A DNA stretch of 55,409 nucleotides from Chloroflexota bacterium. Its GTDB lineage: Bacteria; Chloroflexota; Dehalococcoidia; Lucifugimonadales; GCA-002723415. The notes beneath the pieces were generated by a model. It ran no database searches and was not told the origin of the DNA. It saw nothing but the letters and a program-made list of their open reading frames with translations. The stretch covers positions 6,027 through 61,435 of the forward strand of contig PBOA01000004.1 in the NCBI GenBank assembly GCA_002723415.1, given 5' to 3'. The position numbers and the translations under genes were made by a program. Shown here piece after piece: positions 27,906 to 37,410 of the stretch. Position 1 is the stretch's first letter; each line of letters begins with the position of its first letter.

Positions 27906-28220
27906 ATGAATAACGAAAACATACCTGACGTTCAAATAAATGACAAATCTATTGAAATAACGTGGACAGATGGACATAAAAGCTCCTATAATCCAAAATA
28001 TATAAGAATTCATTGCGGTTGCGCTGAATGCGTTGAAGAATGGAGTAATCGTAAGCTATTAGATCCTGTTACTGTTTCTGAAAATATTCAGGCTTTAGAT
28101 TATTTAATTGTGGGTAGATATGCTGTGCAATTCCTATGGAGTGATGAACATTATACAGGTATATATCCTTTTGAAACACTTAGAAAATTGTGTAAATGTA
28201 ATGAATGCACTATTAATTAA
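27906..28220 (+). CDS. DUF971 / GBBH-like N-terminal domain protein
   Basis: A 104-residue single-domain protein. The pattern IRIHCGCAECVEE ... LDPVTV ... VGRYAVQFLWSDEHYTGIYPFETLRKLCKC matches DUF971, which is also the N-terminal domain of gamma-butyrobetaine hydroxylase. Two cysteine clusters (CGC-x2-C and CKC-x2-C) could hold zinc or iron. In many bacteria this domain occurs near Fe-S assembly genes, but none is present here. It follows the aminotransferase by 9 bases and is probably co-transcribed. Confidence 0.85.
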   Translation: MNNENIPDVQINDKSIEITWTDGHKSSYNPKYIRIHCGCAECVEEWSNRKLLDPVTVSENIQALDYLIVGRYAVQFLWSDEHYTGIYPFETLRKLCKCNECTIN

Positions 28221-28241
28221 TCTGGAACCAAACTTAATATC

Positions 28242-28550
28242 ATGGACAATTTAGAATTTAGTAGTCTAATCTATAAAATCATTCAAACGAAATTCCCAGA
28301 ATTAGAAAATATATTGGAAATCATTGTCGAGCCAATAGCTAATAATGATCAAACACATGGGACAGGGATAAAAAAAGATGATCAACTAATTTGTTTAATC
28401 GAAAAATTTCCTTCAATATATGAATATACAATAAATACCCCTCAAAATGGAAAAATAATCTTTTTTCAAAATACAATAGAAAAAATTTATCCTACTCAAA
28501 ATGAAATAGAGGATGCAATTACAAATGAAATATACGGATATTTAAATTAG
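28242..28550 (+). CDS. Hypothetical protein
   Basis: A 102-residue acidic protein with no membrane segment, signal peptide or motif I recognise. It is preceded by the DUF971 gene (21-base gap) on the same strand and ends 4 bases before the convergent herA stop. Its alternating helix/strand pattern suggests a small globular protein. Its place at the end of the run is the main support for it being real. Confidence 0.6.
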   Translation: MDNLEFSSLIYKIIQTKFPELENILEIIVEPIANNDQTHGTGIKKDDQLICLIEKFPSIYEYTINTPQNGKIIFFQNTIEKIYPTQNEIEDAITNEIYGYLN

Positions 28551-28554
28551 ATAT

Positions 28555-30207
28555 TTATAATTTTTTACCAAATAAATCTTCATTATCTTCGTCAAAATTA
28601 AATTTAGTATCCTCTATTTGAAAATCCCCATATGATGTGGCTGTCCCATAATCTCTAACTTTAATAACCATAGGCATTGGAACAGCATGCCCAAAAATCA
28701 ATGCTTGTTGTTTTGATTCTAATCTAGATAGAACTGACCTAAGTTTTCTATTCCCAGAAACCCCCGTAAGCACTGAATCCAAATCTTTTTCATTATCTAA
28801 CAAACAGGTTATTTTAGTCCCTAATTGACTCATGATTTCATCATCAATTCCACTTGGACGTTGATCAACTACAAGTAATGTAACATTATGTTTTCGCATT
28901 TCTCTAGCTATTGTTCCAAAAATAGTTTGTGATGCTATATCAGGACTAAGAAATTTATGAGCTTCTTCTATAGTAATCACCAATGGTGTTGGCTGCTGAG
29001 TTGGGTCTCCTAGTGCTTTTTCAGCTAAAATTGCATAACGAGCATATATTCTTCTAGTTAATAGATTAGCAACTAACATATAAGCTGCTAAATCAGAACC
29101 ATAACGGCCAAATTCTAAAACTACATGCATTCCTCTATCTAAATAACTTAGAATTTGTGTTACAGAATCATTCCCTCCAGATTGATCAATAAAATCAAAC
29201 CTTTTAAATCGACTCAATCTGTTTTTTAAAGAACTCAAAGCTGCTTGATTTATGTTTAAACTCCTTGCAAGTTCAATGAATTCATCTCCCCCTGATAAAG
29301 ATAAAAATTCTTTAAACCACTTATTTGATCCATAAAAGCGTTCTAAAGAATACGCAGCATCAGCCGCAACTTCAGATAAATTTAAAGTTTCTTTAAGCAC
29401 AGCTATATCGCCTGGTTCTATATCTTCATAACCTATTCTAACTACATAATCTGGATTTACTCCTCTTCTCTTTGAACTTTCTTCATCTAATGAAAATATC
29501 GCAACTTTGGAAGAAAACATCTGCTTTAATCCTTTTACTTCCTTGGATTCTTCACTAAAACCTTTCCATCCATATTCACTCTGCATATCAAATACAAGTT
29601 GACTAGCGACACCTCTTTGAATTATTCCTAAAAGTAATAATCTTGTTAAAAAAGTTTTACCTGTACCACTTTTACCAAAGACTCCATTACTTCTTTTAAT
29701 AAACTCTTCAATATTTAAACATAATTTAGCAGTATCCATATCTAAAGGGTTACCAAGCCAAAAATTAGTATTACTTTCCAAACCAAAAACAGTTTCAACA
29801 TCTTTATCAGAAGCAAATGAAACTTTAGAAAAATGAGGAGGAATTGTTTTTGCAGGCTGTGGCCCATCAATCAAATCTAATTCGTCTTGAGATAATATAA
29901 GCATTGGTTCAACTTGAATAACTCCATAGGCAGTTGATCCACTTATTACTTTAGCAATAAATGGATTTGAAATTTCTGGGGGATTTACTCTAAGTGTTTG
30001 GTCTGTAGCACCTAATTCTATATCTGTAACAACTCCAAAAAATTTCAAGCTCTCTGCTTCAATTGACACATAACGACCAACCTTAATCTCAGACACTGAC
30101 TTTTCAGGCTTTAATTTTACTTCTACACCATTATTTAATGACCCTGATACAACCATACCAAGGATATTAGTATCCTCATAAGGTTGATTATTTATTTCGT
30201 AATTCAT
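28555..30207 (-). CDS. herA: HerA-type hexameric DNA translocase/helicase ATPase
   Basis: A 550-residue ATPase of the HerA/FtsK superfamily. An N-terminal HAS-barrel covers about residues 12-90, Walker A is GKSGTGKT at 178-185, Walker B is LVITIEEAH at 409-417, and a sensor/arginine-finger region VVDQRPSGID follows. HerA pairs with the NurA nuclease in DNA-end resection. The nurA gene lies two genes upstream, and a stand-alone HAS-barrel-like gene lies between them. Its ATG overlaps the stop of that middle gene by four bases (ATGA), so the three are coupled. Confidence 0.92.
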   Translation of the reverse strand: MNYEINNQPYEDTNILGMVVSGSLNNGVEVKLKPEKSVSEIKVGRYVSIEAESLKFFGVVTDIELGATDQTLRVNPPEISNPFIAKVISGSTAYGVIQVEPMLILSQDELDLIDGPQPAKTIPPHFSKVSFASDKDVETVFGLESNTNFWLGNPLDMDTAKLCLNIEEFIKRSNGVFGKSGTGKTFLTRLLLLGIIQRGVASQLVFDMQSEYGWKGFSEESKEVKGLKQMFSSKVAIFSLDEESSKRRGVNPDYVVRIGYEDIEPGDIAVLKETLNLSEVAADAAYSLERFYGSNKWFKEFLSLSGGDEFIELARSLNINQAALSSLKNRLSRFKRFDFIDQSGGNDSVTQILSYLDRGMHVVLEFGRYGSDLAAYMLVANLLTRRIYARYAILAEKALGDPTQQPTPLVITIEEAHKFLSPDIASQTIFGTIAREMRKHNVTLLVVDQRPSGIDDEIMSQLGTKITCLLDNEKDLDSVLTGVSGNRKLRSVLSRLESKQQALIFGHAVPMPMVIKVRDYGTATSYGDFQIEDTKFNFDEDNEDLFGKKL

Positions 30208-30794
30208 TTAGATATCCTCTTTAATAAATTATTCAATCTTATTAATTGCCCACTTAAATTAAAAGCCAATTCTTTACCTGCATAAATTAAAAATCTAGAT
30301 GAATCATCATGAACTCGACTTGATTTTATTAAAAATGATGAAATAACTTCATCAATTGAATTCAATACAGGGGATTCCAATAATAACGGCAAAAAATCTA
30401 AACAGGAAGAAAATCTTTTTAATTCTTCATCAGAACATTCAATAACAAATGAATGAATCATTGGAGGAAGAGAAACTGGAGATTGATTTATTTCATCAAC
30501 ACTTTGATATCCTACTAAAACACAATTGACTTCAGTAATCAATAATCTGTTCAATTGAGGGTTACTTAAATAGACCTCTTCTTCTTTGTTCTCATTTCTG
30601 CCTCTAGGTACTGGGCGTCTTGCCGGATCCATACTTTTATTTGAAACATCATAAACTATTCCAAATAGCTGAGGGTCTGAACCACATTTAACTAAAGTTC
30701 CTATATTAGGAGATTTATATAAATCATAACATTGTACTGTAAATTGAAGCGAGGAAGATTCTACCACTTCACCTATTCTTTTATTAATATTCAT
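30204..30794 (-). CDS. HAS-barrel-like protein between nurA and herA
   Basis: A 196-residue protein starting at the ATG at 30792-30794, which overlaps the nurA stop as ATGA and follows GAGGTG; the in-frame GTG two codons upstream falls within that ribosome site. Residues 5-50 (RIGEVVESSSLQF ... LVKCGSDPQLFGIVYDVSN) look like the small barrel at the N-terminus of HerA. The remaining 140 residues are mostly helical and not recognised. No ATPase or nuclease motif is present. It is probably an accessory or adaptor subunit of the NurA-HerA machine; function is inferred from place and barrel resemblance only. Confidence 0.7.
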   Translation of the reverse strand: MNINKRIGEVVESSSLQFTVQCYDLYKSPNIGTLVKCGSDPQLFGIVYDVSNKSMDPARRPVPRGRNENKEEEVYLSNPQLNRLLITEVNCVLVGYQSVDEINQSPVSLPPMIHSFVIECSDEELKRFSSCLDFLPLLLESPVLNSIDEVISSFLIKSSRVHDDSSRFLIYAGKELAFNLSGQLIRLNNLLKRISK

Positions 30795-32005
30795 ACCCAC
30801 CTCAAACGTTTTGAAAGATTTTTCTCTGAAGTATACGTAGGCACCCCATTATGGTCTAAAGCAGACTCAATCATCCGTACAAAATGATTTCTATCTGAAG
30901 AAGTTATTACTGCCTGCTCATGAGCCTCCATCAATGAAACTGGATATCCATGACCCAGCTTGCACTGATTTAATATTAAAGAATGAGTTAAATTTAACAG
31001 TTCCTCTCTTTCCTCAATCCATTGAGGAATTTCAATTCTTGCAATTTCATGACCAGTATTTAAATAAAAAAAATGAATTTGGTTTTCTAAGTAATAATCA
31101 TTAACTAAATCAATATCAATTTGAAAAGTTCCCGAACGTTGTCCCGGACTTAAATATTCAGAGAAAACCTCTCTATCAATTATTTGATTCGATGTATCAT
31201 CACAACTTCGATTACCTGGGATAATCTTACTGCAATTCAAATCACAATGTATTTCATTAAAAGAACAATTCGAAACACGTAAAGAATTAATTACTTCAGC
31301 GCTTTTGGGTAAGCTTATATAACTTGCCAAAAGTAATTTTTTTCTTTTTGATAGTTCATGAATTTTATCTAATAATTCAACAAAACCATGTTGAACTAAT
31401 TCTTTTTTTACAAATTCAGGATGAGTTTGTCCAATTAAATCTAACATAATTAAAGATCCGTCCATAAGTGCCAATATAGGAATATCATTATCAATTTCCT
31501 TTACTAATTTAGTAAGAGCTTTTAATTCTTCTAACATTCTTTTAGCTGATAATATTGCACCTCTAACTAATACAGATTTGCTTTGATTTTCTCTATCAGA
31601 AATAATAAGATCTTGATATTCAGCATAAAGATTAGGAATACTGTTTAATGTTGCAAAAGAATTATTTCCATATTTTAAAATACATGACCCAATATTAATT
31701 AAATAGCAATTCGCAGGCATATGTCTATCTACATCTATATGAGACCCGTCAGTAGAAACAACATAATAATCTTGAGGAAATTCATGTGCATTAAATTTAT
31801 TAAAAGAATCTAATGATATTCTAGGTATATTCCAATTGAACATGCCAAGACTGTTTTTAATTCGAGCTTTATGATGATCAATATCAAAGGAATCTATTTT
31901 TTCTAAAGCTTTTGATATTCTCGCAATATGATTTTCTCTATGAATTTTAATATTTTCACTCATATAGTCTATTTGTAAAGCAGTATAAGTCAAATCTAAA
32001 GACAT
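30791..32005 (-). CDS. nurA: NurA-domain nuclease
   Basis: A 404-residue nuclease starting at the ATG at 32003-32005, 7 bases after AAAGG. The NurA fold is shown by its two acidic motifs, STDGSHID (D86) and LMDGSLIML (D182), with the intervening and C-terminal regions (ARIEIPQWIEE, GYPVSLMEAHEQAVI, a late HxxPxY-like area) in the expected order. NurA is a 5'-3' exonuclease/endonuclease that resects DNA ends together with HerA. The next two genes overlap it in turn by 4 bases each. An upstream FAH gene may share the transcript (36-base gap). Confidence 0.88.
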   Translation of the reverse strand: MSLDLTYTALQIDYMSENIKIHRENHIARISKALEKIDSFDIDHHKARIKNSLGMFNWNIPRISLDSFNKFNAHEFPQDYYVVSTDGSHIDVDRHMPANCYLINIGSCILKYGNNSFATLNSIPNLYAEYQDLIISDRENQSKSVLVRGAILSAKRMLEELKALTKLVKEIDNDIPILALMDGSLIMLDLIGQTHPEFVKKELVQHGFVELLDKIHELSKRKKLLLASYISLPKSAEVINSLRVSNCSFNEIHCDLNCSKIIPGNRSCDDTSNQIIDREVFSEYLSPGQRSGTFQIDIDLVNDYYLENQIHFFYLNTGHEIARIEIPQWIEEREELLNLTHSLILNQCKLGHGYPVSLMEAHEQAVITSSDRNHFVRMIESALDHNGVPTYTSEKNLSKRLRWV

Positions 32006-32041
32006 AATATAACCTTTCAATAATAAATGATAATAAAAGAT

Positions 32042-32908
32042 TTATACATCAACCTTATTAGATAATGTACCAATACCTTCAACAATTCCTTCAATTAAAT
32101 CTCCTGGCTTGATATAAACTTCATCATCCACGTCATCTGGTAAAGGAACCACTCCAGTACAAATCATATCACCTGGCTCTAAAGTAGTAAGTCTAGATAT
32201 ATATTCAATTTGGTGAGGAATATCAAAAAGCATTCTATTTGTATTGCCCTTGACTCTAATTTCTCCATTAATTTTTGTAGTCAATTGTAAATTATTAGGG
32301 TCTTTAATATCTTCAGCAATTACAGTCCATGGTCCTGCAGGACAGAATCCATCAAGCCATTTACCGTTTAACCACTCAATCCAATGATTAGCGTTTCTAT
32401 CTGGATGTAACTTAAGATCCCTTCCAGAAAAATCATTCATTATAGTGTAACCAAAAACATGTTCATAGGCATTACTTAAAGAGATATTTTTACCTGGCTT
32501 ACCAATTATTACTCCCAATTCTATCTCTTCTATCGTATTCAATGTACTACTTCCGTTAGTATTTGGGATTACCTCACCTGGACCGATAAGTGATGTACGA
32601 GGCTTGATGAAGAACTGCGGGGATTCTATTTCAACATCTACATCCTTCAAACTATTATGCGGATGATAATTCCCAGCCAAAGCTAATATTTTCCCCGGAT
32701 TACCAATAGGAGCTAATAAGCGAACTTCAGAAACTTTATATTGTATTATAGAAGTTTTGGCCACTTTCTCTAATGATTCTTTATCTAATAAAAGCAATGC
32801 CCCTAAATCTCCTCCAGAGCCATGTACTTCATAAATATTATCTTCATCATCTATTATACCTACTGCAGGAGCAGACCCTTGTTTAGATAAATAACGCGCT
32901 ATCCTCAT
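32042..32908 (-). CDS. Fumarylacetoacetate hydrolase family protein
   Basis: A 288-residue FAH-fold enzyme. The metal-binding Glu/Glu/Asp pattern is visible in EEIELGVIIGKPGKN and FGYTIMNDFSGRDL, and the C-terminal GDMICTGVVPLP plus GDLIEGIVEGIGTLSN match the acylpyruvase/ureidoglycolate lyase-like branch. Such enzymes cleave C-C bonds in beta-diketo acids or act as lyases. GGAG supports the ATG. It lies upstream of nurA on the same strand, probably a metabolic neighbour by chance. Confidence 0.88.
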   Translation of the reverse strand: MRIARYLSKQGSAPAVGIIDDEDNIYEVHGSGGDLGALLLLDKESLEKVAKTSIIQYKVSEVRLLAPIGNPGKILALAGNYHPHNSLKDVDVEIESPQFFIKPRTSLIGPGEVIPNTNGSSTLNTIEEIELGVIIGKPGKNISLSNAYEHVFGYTIMNDFSGRDLKLHPDRNANHWIEWLNGKWLDGFCPAGPWTVIAEDIKDPNNLQLTTKINGEIRVKGNTNRMLFDIPHQIEYISRLTTLEPGDMICTGVVPLPDDVDDEVYIKPGDLIEGIVEGIGTLSNKVDV

Positions 32909-33001
32909 TAATTTTCTCCTTTAAATATTAAAATTATGTTATATTCATTAGAACTGAAATAAATATATACATTTGTAATTAAATTAACAAGTAAATACCC
33001 T

Positions 33002-34846
33002 TTAATTCTCTCTCAGAACTCGTATATCTCCAATTCTTTTAGTCACTTCTTGTTTATCTAAATAATCCATTAATGATAAAGCATATTTACGGCTAGTTTT
33101 AAACAAGTCTCGAACGTCAGCTATTGTGATCTCTCTATTTACTTCCAAAAACTTAATAATCTCTCTGAGCATAAATTCATAAGACGACCTACTAAATACT
33201 ATTTTTTCACTCACTTTAACTACTAAATTTTCAATAATAATTTTATTAAGTAATTCTGTATTTATATTAAAGTCATTTGAAGGGGAATACGGATTAGTTT
33301 CTAAAAACTTTATGTAATCTTTAATAATCCCCTTTTGTTCACCAGTAATTATTGTCTTATAGTTATAAATACTAATTAATCCATTTTTTTCACTTATTAC
33401 TTTAGAAGATATAAGTGATTCAATAACAGAATTAAATAAATCTTGCGCCAAATCCAATACTCCTCTTAATGATTCTTTCGAATGACCATATCTAAGAGGG
33501 TATTTTTTGTGTTGCGAGGATAAATATCTTTTAGCCAGGCCAACTAAATCCTCCCACCATGAAAAAGTAAAATAATAACCATCTAAATTTTTTATTTTTC
33601 TTTCTAATAGCAATTGATTTAATATACAATTTATATCTGCTAACCCAGACAAATCTTTTATACAATCGAATTGAATTGGCTCATTGGATTTAATAAATTC
33701 TTCGACTATTTCATTATCTGAACCAGATTCTAATACTAATAACCTGTCAAGTACTTTTTGATCATTCCTCTTGTGCCTAGGCACATTAACTTCAATTACT
33801 TCTCCTCCACCTAAAGTTACTTGACTAGAACGAATTATAAACTTATCTCCTCTAATTACAGAAACTGGCTTATTAAACTTAATTTGTGCAAAACTATTTT
33901 GTCCAGGCATTATAATATCTTTATACAATAATCTTAATCTCCCAACAATTTCAAATGTTCCAGAATGAAAACTAATAAACATATTATGTTTTAAGGGTCT
34001 AGAGATATTAGGTAAAACACATAATTTGACATCAATAGCTATAGTAGAAACTAACCAATCCCCAGCAATTAAAACTTCACCTCTTTGGTTAATTTGATTA
34101 TGAGAAACACCTGATAAATTTATAGCAATTCGGGTACCAGGACTAGCAGTTTGTAAAGATTTTTTATGTGTTTGAATACCTCTAATTCTAGCAGACAAAC
34201 CTGTAGAAACTAACCTTAATTCATCTCCAACCTTGATATCTCCATCTAATAAAGTACCAGTAACAATTGTACCAAATCCGCTTATACTAAAAGACCTATC
34301 AACAAAAACTCTTGGCCGATTTACATTAGACTTTATTTCAACTTTATTTAACTCTTTTTCTATAGCTGATTTCAACAATTCTATTCCGTCTAAATTATAA
34401 ACAGATACATCAACAATTGGAGCTTCTTCTAAAAACGTCCCTTCAACAACCTCCAAAACATCACTTCTTACTAACTCTAACCAATTTTTATCAACTAAAT
34501 CTGTTTTTGTTAGCACTATTATTCCAGATTTAATTTGAAGTAAATTTAAAATTGAAATATGCTCAATAGTTTGAGGCATTACTGACTCATCAGCAGCTAC
34601 TACAAGCACAGCCAAATCAATTGACCCAACTCCTGCAACCATATTATCTATAAATTTTTGATGACCCGGTACATCAACAATGCTCACTTCATTACCATTT
34701 GCTAATTTCAACCAAGAAAAACCTAAATCTATTGTCATACCTCGAGATTTTTCTTCACTTAATCTATCTGGATCAATACCAGTAAGTGCTTTAACCAGAG
34801 AAGATTTACCATGGTCTACATGACCTGATGTCGCTATAACATACAT
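33002..34846 (-). CDS. selB: Selenocysteine-specific translation elongation factor SelB
   Basis: A 614-residue EF-Tu-like GTPase with C-terminal extension. G1 is GHVDHGKS (8-15), then [13 protein letters not shown] and TKTD. After the EF-Tu-like domains 2 and 3, a region with winged-helix-like segments (about 370-614) would bind the SECIS hairpin of selenoprotein mRNAs. Length equals that of well-known bacterial SelB proteins. It implies UGA decoding as selenocysteine in this organism. selA, selC and selD are not in the window. It appears to be transcribed alone. Confidence 0.92.
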   Translation of the reverse strand: MYVIATSGHVDHGKSSLVKALTGIDPDRLSEEKSRGMTIDLGFSWLKLANGNEVSIVDVPGHQKFIDNMVAGVGSIDLAVLVVAADESVMPQTIEHISILNLLQIKSGIIVLTKTDLVDKNWLELVRSDVLEVVEGTFLEEAPIVDVSVYNLDGIELLKSAIEKELNKVEIKSNVNRPRVFVDRSFSISGFGTIVTGTLLDGDIKVGDELRLVSTGLSARIRGIQTHKKSLQTASPGTRIAINLSGVSHNQINQRGEVLIAGDWLVSTIAIDVKLCVLPNISRPLKHNMFISFHSGTFEIVGRLRLLYKDIIMPGQNSFAQIKFNKPVSVIRGDKFIIRSSQVTLGGGEVIEVNVPRHKRNDQKVLDRLLVLESGSDNEIVEEFIKSNEPIQFDCIKDLSGLADINCILNQLLLERKIKNLDGYYFTFSWWEDLVGLAKRYLSSQHKKYPLRYGHSKESLRGVLDLAQDLFNSVIESLISSKVISEKNGLISIYNYKTIITGEQKGIIKDYIKFLETNPYSPSNDFNINTELLNKIIIENLVVKVSEKIVFSRSSYEFMLREIIKFLEVNREITIADVRDLFKTSRKYALSLMDYLDKQEVTKRIGDIRVLREN

Positions 34847-34983
34847 ATCAATTCCATTGTATAAAAAATTAATATTCTTCGACTAGAATAGCATAGAGTA
34901 AATTTAGTAACAAACATACTTCTTTCGAATGCAGAAAAATAATGTTATTCTATTTGAAATATTATTATAACAAGGATATATAT

Positions 34984-35763
34984 ATGAATATTTTTGACAA
35001 ATTTCAACTTAACAATAAAACCTTATTCATTAGCGGTGGAAGTAGAGGCCTAGGAAGATCTATGGCTTTAGCAATTGCTGAAGCAGGAGCTGACGTAATT
35101 TTAACAGGCAGAAACAAGAACAGCTTAGAACAAACTGCTTCTGAAATAAGCCAATTAGGGCGTAAAGCATACCCTATACAAGCAGATATGAGTAACCCAA
35201 AGGAATGTGAAAAAGCATGTAAAGAAGCTTTGAAAATAACACCCAATATTAATATATTAATAAATAATATAGGCGGCAGAAGAGAAAGCATACCCACCGA
35301 ACACATGTCAATCAATGACTGGAATAAATACATGGATCTTAATTTAACTCATGCCGTACTTTGCACAAAATTAATTGGAGGGAATATGTTGAGTCAAGGT
35401 AAAGGCGGAAGAATAATCAATATATCATCTATTAATGCATTTCAATCAATTAGAGGATTAAATGGAAGACATTATGAAACTGCAAAAGCTGCATTAGTAC
35501 AATTTACAAAAGCAACTGCTATAGACTGGGCACAATATGGAATCACAGTAAATTGTATTTGTCCAGGAGTATTCATGACTGAGCCAAATATAAAATGGTC
35601 AAAAAAAGAACCCGAAGCAATGAAAAATTTCCTATCAAAAATACCTGTGAAAACTACAGGAGATCCTGACGATTTAGGCCCGCTAGCAGTGTATATATCA
35701 AGCGATTCTTCAAAATACATGACTGGGTCTGTCATTGTTATTGATGGAGGACAAACATGCTAA
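34984..35763 (+). CDS. Short-chain dehydrogenase/reductase (SDR)
   Basis: A 259-residue classical SDR starting at the ATG at 34984-34986, 7 bases after AAGGA; the longer frame from 34942 has no ribosome site. The NAD(P) motif SGGSRGLG (17-24), NNIGG (94-98), catalytic S148/S149, Y164 and K168 (YETAK) are all present. The R at position 21 and TGR after strand 2 suggest NADP preference. The C-terminal PEDPDDLGPLAVYISSD-type segment is of gluconate-5-dehydrogenase/FabG type. Substrate unknown. tRNA-Gln lies just after it on the other strand. Confidence 0.88.
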   Translation: MNIFDKFQLNNKTLFISGGSRGLGRSMALAIAEAGADVILTGRNKNSLEQTASEISQLGRKAYPIQADMSNPKECEKACKEALKITPNINILINNIGGRRESIPTEHMSINDWNKYMDLNLTHAVLCTKLIGGNMLSQGKGGRIINISSINAFQSIRGLNGRHYETAKAALVQFTKATAIDWAQYGITVNCICPGVFMTEPNIKWSKKEPEAMKNFLSKIPVKTTGDPDDLGPLAVYISSDSSKYMTGSVIVIDGGQTC

Positions 35764-35772
35764 CTATGACAT

Positions 35773-35843
35773 CTGCCCGGCCTGGGTTCGAACCAGGGAT
35801 TTCAGCTCCAAAGGCTGACGTGTTACCACTACACCACCGGGCA
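35773..35843 (-). tRNA. tRNA-Gln (anticodon TTG)
   Basis: On the minus strand TGCCCGG pairs with CCGGGCA as acceptor stem, GTGT/ACAC as D stem, TCAGC/GCTGA as anticodon stem with loop CTTTGGA (anticodon TTG), and CCTGG/CCAGG as T stem with TTCGAAC loop. It is 71 bases including the discriminator G; no CCA is encoded. Confidence 0.95.
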
Positions 35844-35928
35844 TTAATAGAATGAATTAAACCTATAAAATAATATCACATATTTTTTTTTAGATAAAAG
35901 ATAAATACAAGTATATAAGGTCAATATA

Positions 35929-37404
35929 ATGCAAAATACACTTAAATACGATGTAGTAATAGTTGGAGCAGGAAATGCTGCCCTATGTGCTGCTCTAGCA
36001 GCAAAAGACCAAGGGGCTAAAGTTTTAATAATTGAAAAAGCCCCACAATCTCACCAGGGAGGGAATTGTCCTTACACTGGAGGTGGATTTAGATTTGTAC
36101 ACGATGGATTAAATGATTTATTAACATTAATGACTGTAAATAATAATAAGTATAGTAATTTAAATATGTCCCCTTACACTAACAATGAATTTAAAAATCA
36201 TATGCTAGAAGTTACTAAAGGAAACACGGATAAAAATCTAATGGAAACAATTGTTGCTGAATCAAGACCAACTATAAATTGGATGACTAGTAAAGGAGTC
36301 AAATGGGAATTACCATCTTCCAGAATAAGCTCTTCAATTAATGCTCCATCAACAATACCAAACAGTGTTGGATTATCAGCCTATGAATCGGGTCCAGGCT
36401 TAATAAAAATGCTGACCAAATCAGTTAATCAAAATGCAATTACAATTTTATATGAAACTGAAATGACAGACTTAGTACAAAACAAACAAAAAGAAATTCA
36501 TGCTATAGTATGCAAAGATTCAAACGGTATTCATAAAATCAATACAAAAGCCGTAGTTTTAGCTTGTGGAGGTTTTGAAGCAAATCCAGAAATGCGAGAA
36601 AAACACCTTGGTAAAGGCTGGGAAAATGCGAAAGTTAGAGGCTCAAAATTCAATACTGGCGACGGGCATAAACTTGCTATACAGCTCGGAGCACAGCCAA
36701 CTGGTCAATGGTCCGGCTGCCATGCAACTCCAATAGATATAAATGCTCCAGCAACAGGAGATCAAGGAATTACAGAAAGAATGCCGCGCAGGTCCTATCC
36801 TTTAGGTATTACTGTAAATATACATTCCGAACGATTTATTGATGAAGGAGAAGGTTTTGCAGAACAGACTTTTGTGAAAATGGGGTCGCAAATTTTAAGT
36901 CAAGATAAAAGTATAGCATTCCAAATTTTTGATTCTAAATCTTTTAACCTTTTAGAACCTAGATACAACAATTCAAAACCAACAATTTCTCAAAATTTAA
37001 ATGAATTAGCTATAAAATTAAAAATACCTGCATCTAAATTTATAAAAACTATGACAGAATTTAATAAATCTGCATCTAATAGAAATTATTCTCCTAAAAA
37101 ACTAGATGGTATATCAACTAATGACCTTAAAATCCCAAAATCTAATTGGGGAATAAAAATAGATACGCCTCCTTTTTATGCCTATTGTGTAACTGGAGGA
37201 ATAACATACACTTACGGCGGCCCAAAAATAGATACAAAAGCTAGAGTTTTAGATCAAAATAATGAACCAATCATTGGCCTATATGCCGCAGGTGAAATTG
37301 TAGGAGGAATTTTATTCCACAATAGCCTAAGAGGAGCAGGCTTAATGCATGGTTCAGTATTTGGTAAAATTGCAGGAACAAATGCTGCCATTCTCTCAAA
37401 ATAA
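35929..37404 (+). CDS. FAD-dependent fumarate-reductase/TcuA-like flavoprotein
   Basis: A 491-residue flavoprotein of the succinate dehydrogenase/fumarate reductase family, closest in pattern to tricarballylate dehydrogenase TcuA. The FAD motif VIVGAGNAALCAALAA starts at residue 10, followed by GGNCPYTGGGFRF. The C-terminal GEIVGGILFHNSLRGAGLMHGSVFG closes the FAD site. It would oxidise or reduce a C-C bond next to a carboxylate. The TcuB electron carrier is not next to it. It converges on the aminotransferase with a 6-base gap. Confidence 0.85.
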   Translation: MQNTLKYDVVIVGAGNAALCAALAAKDQGAKVLIIEKAPQSHQGGNCPYTGGGFRFVHDGLNDLLTLMTVNNNKYSNLNMSPYTNNEFKNHMLEVTKGNTDKNLMETIVAESRPTINWMTSKGVKWELPSSRISSSINAPSTIPNSVGLSAYESGPGLIKMLTKSVNQNAITILYETEMTDLVQNKQKEIHAIVCKDSNGIHKINTKAVVLACGGFEANPEMREKHLGKGWENAKVRGSKFNTGDGHKLAIQLGAQPTGQWSGCHATPIDINAPATGDQGITERMPRRSYPLGITVNIHSERFIDEGEGFAEQTFVKMGSQILSQDKSIAFQIFDSKSFNLLEPRYNNSKPTISQNLNELAIKLKIPASKFIKTMTEFNKSASNRNYSPKKLDGISTNDLKIPKSNWGIKIDTPPFYAYCVTGGITYTYGGPKIDTKARVLDQNNEPIIGLYAAGEIVGGILFHNSLRGAGLMHGSVFGKIAGTNAAILSK

Positions 37405-37410
37405 ATATTA

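Noticed and set aside
34942..34983. Longer N-terminus for the SDR
   Set aside because: The ATG at 34984 has AAGGA at proper spacing and gives the normal SDR start, while the upstream start has none.
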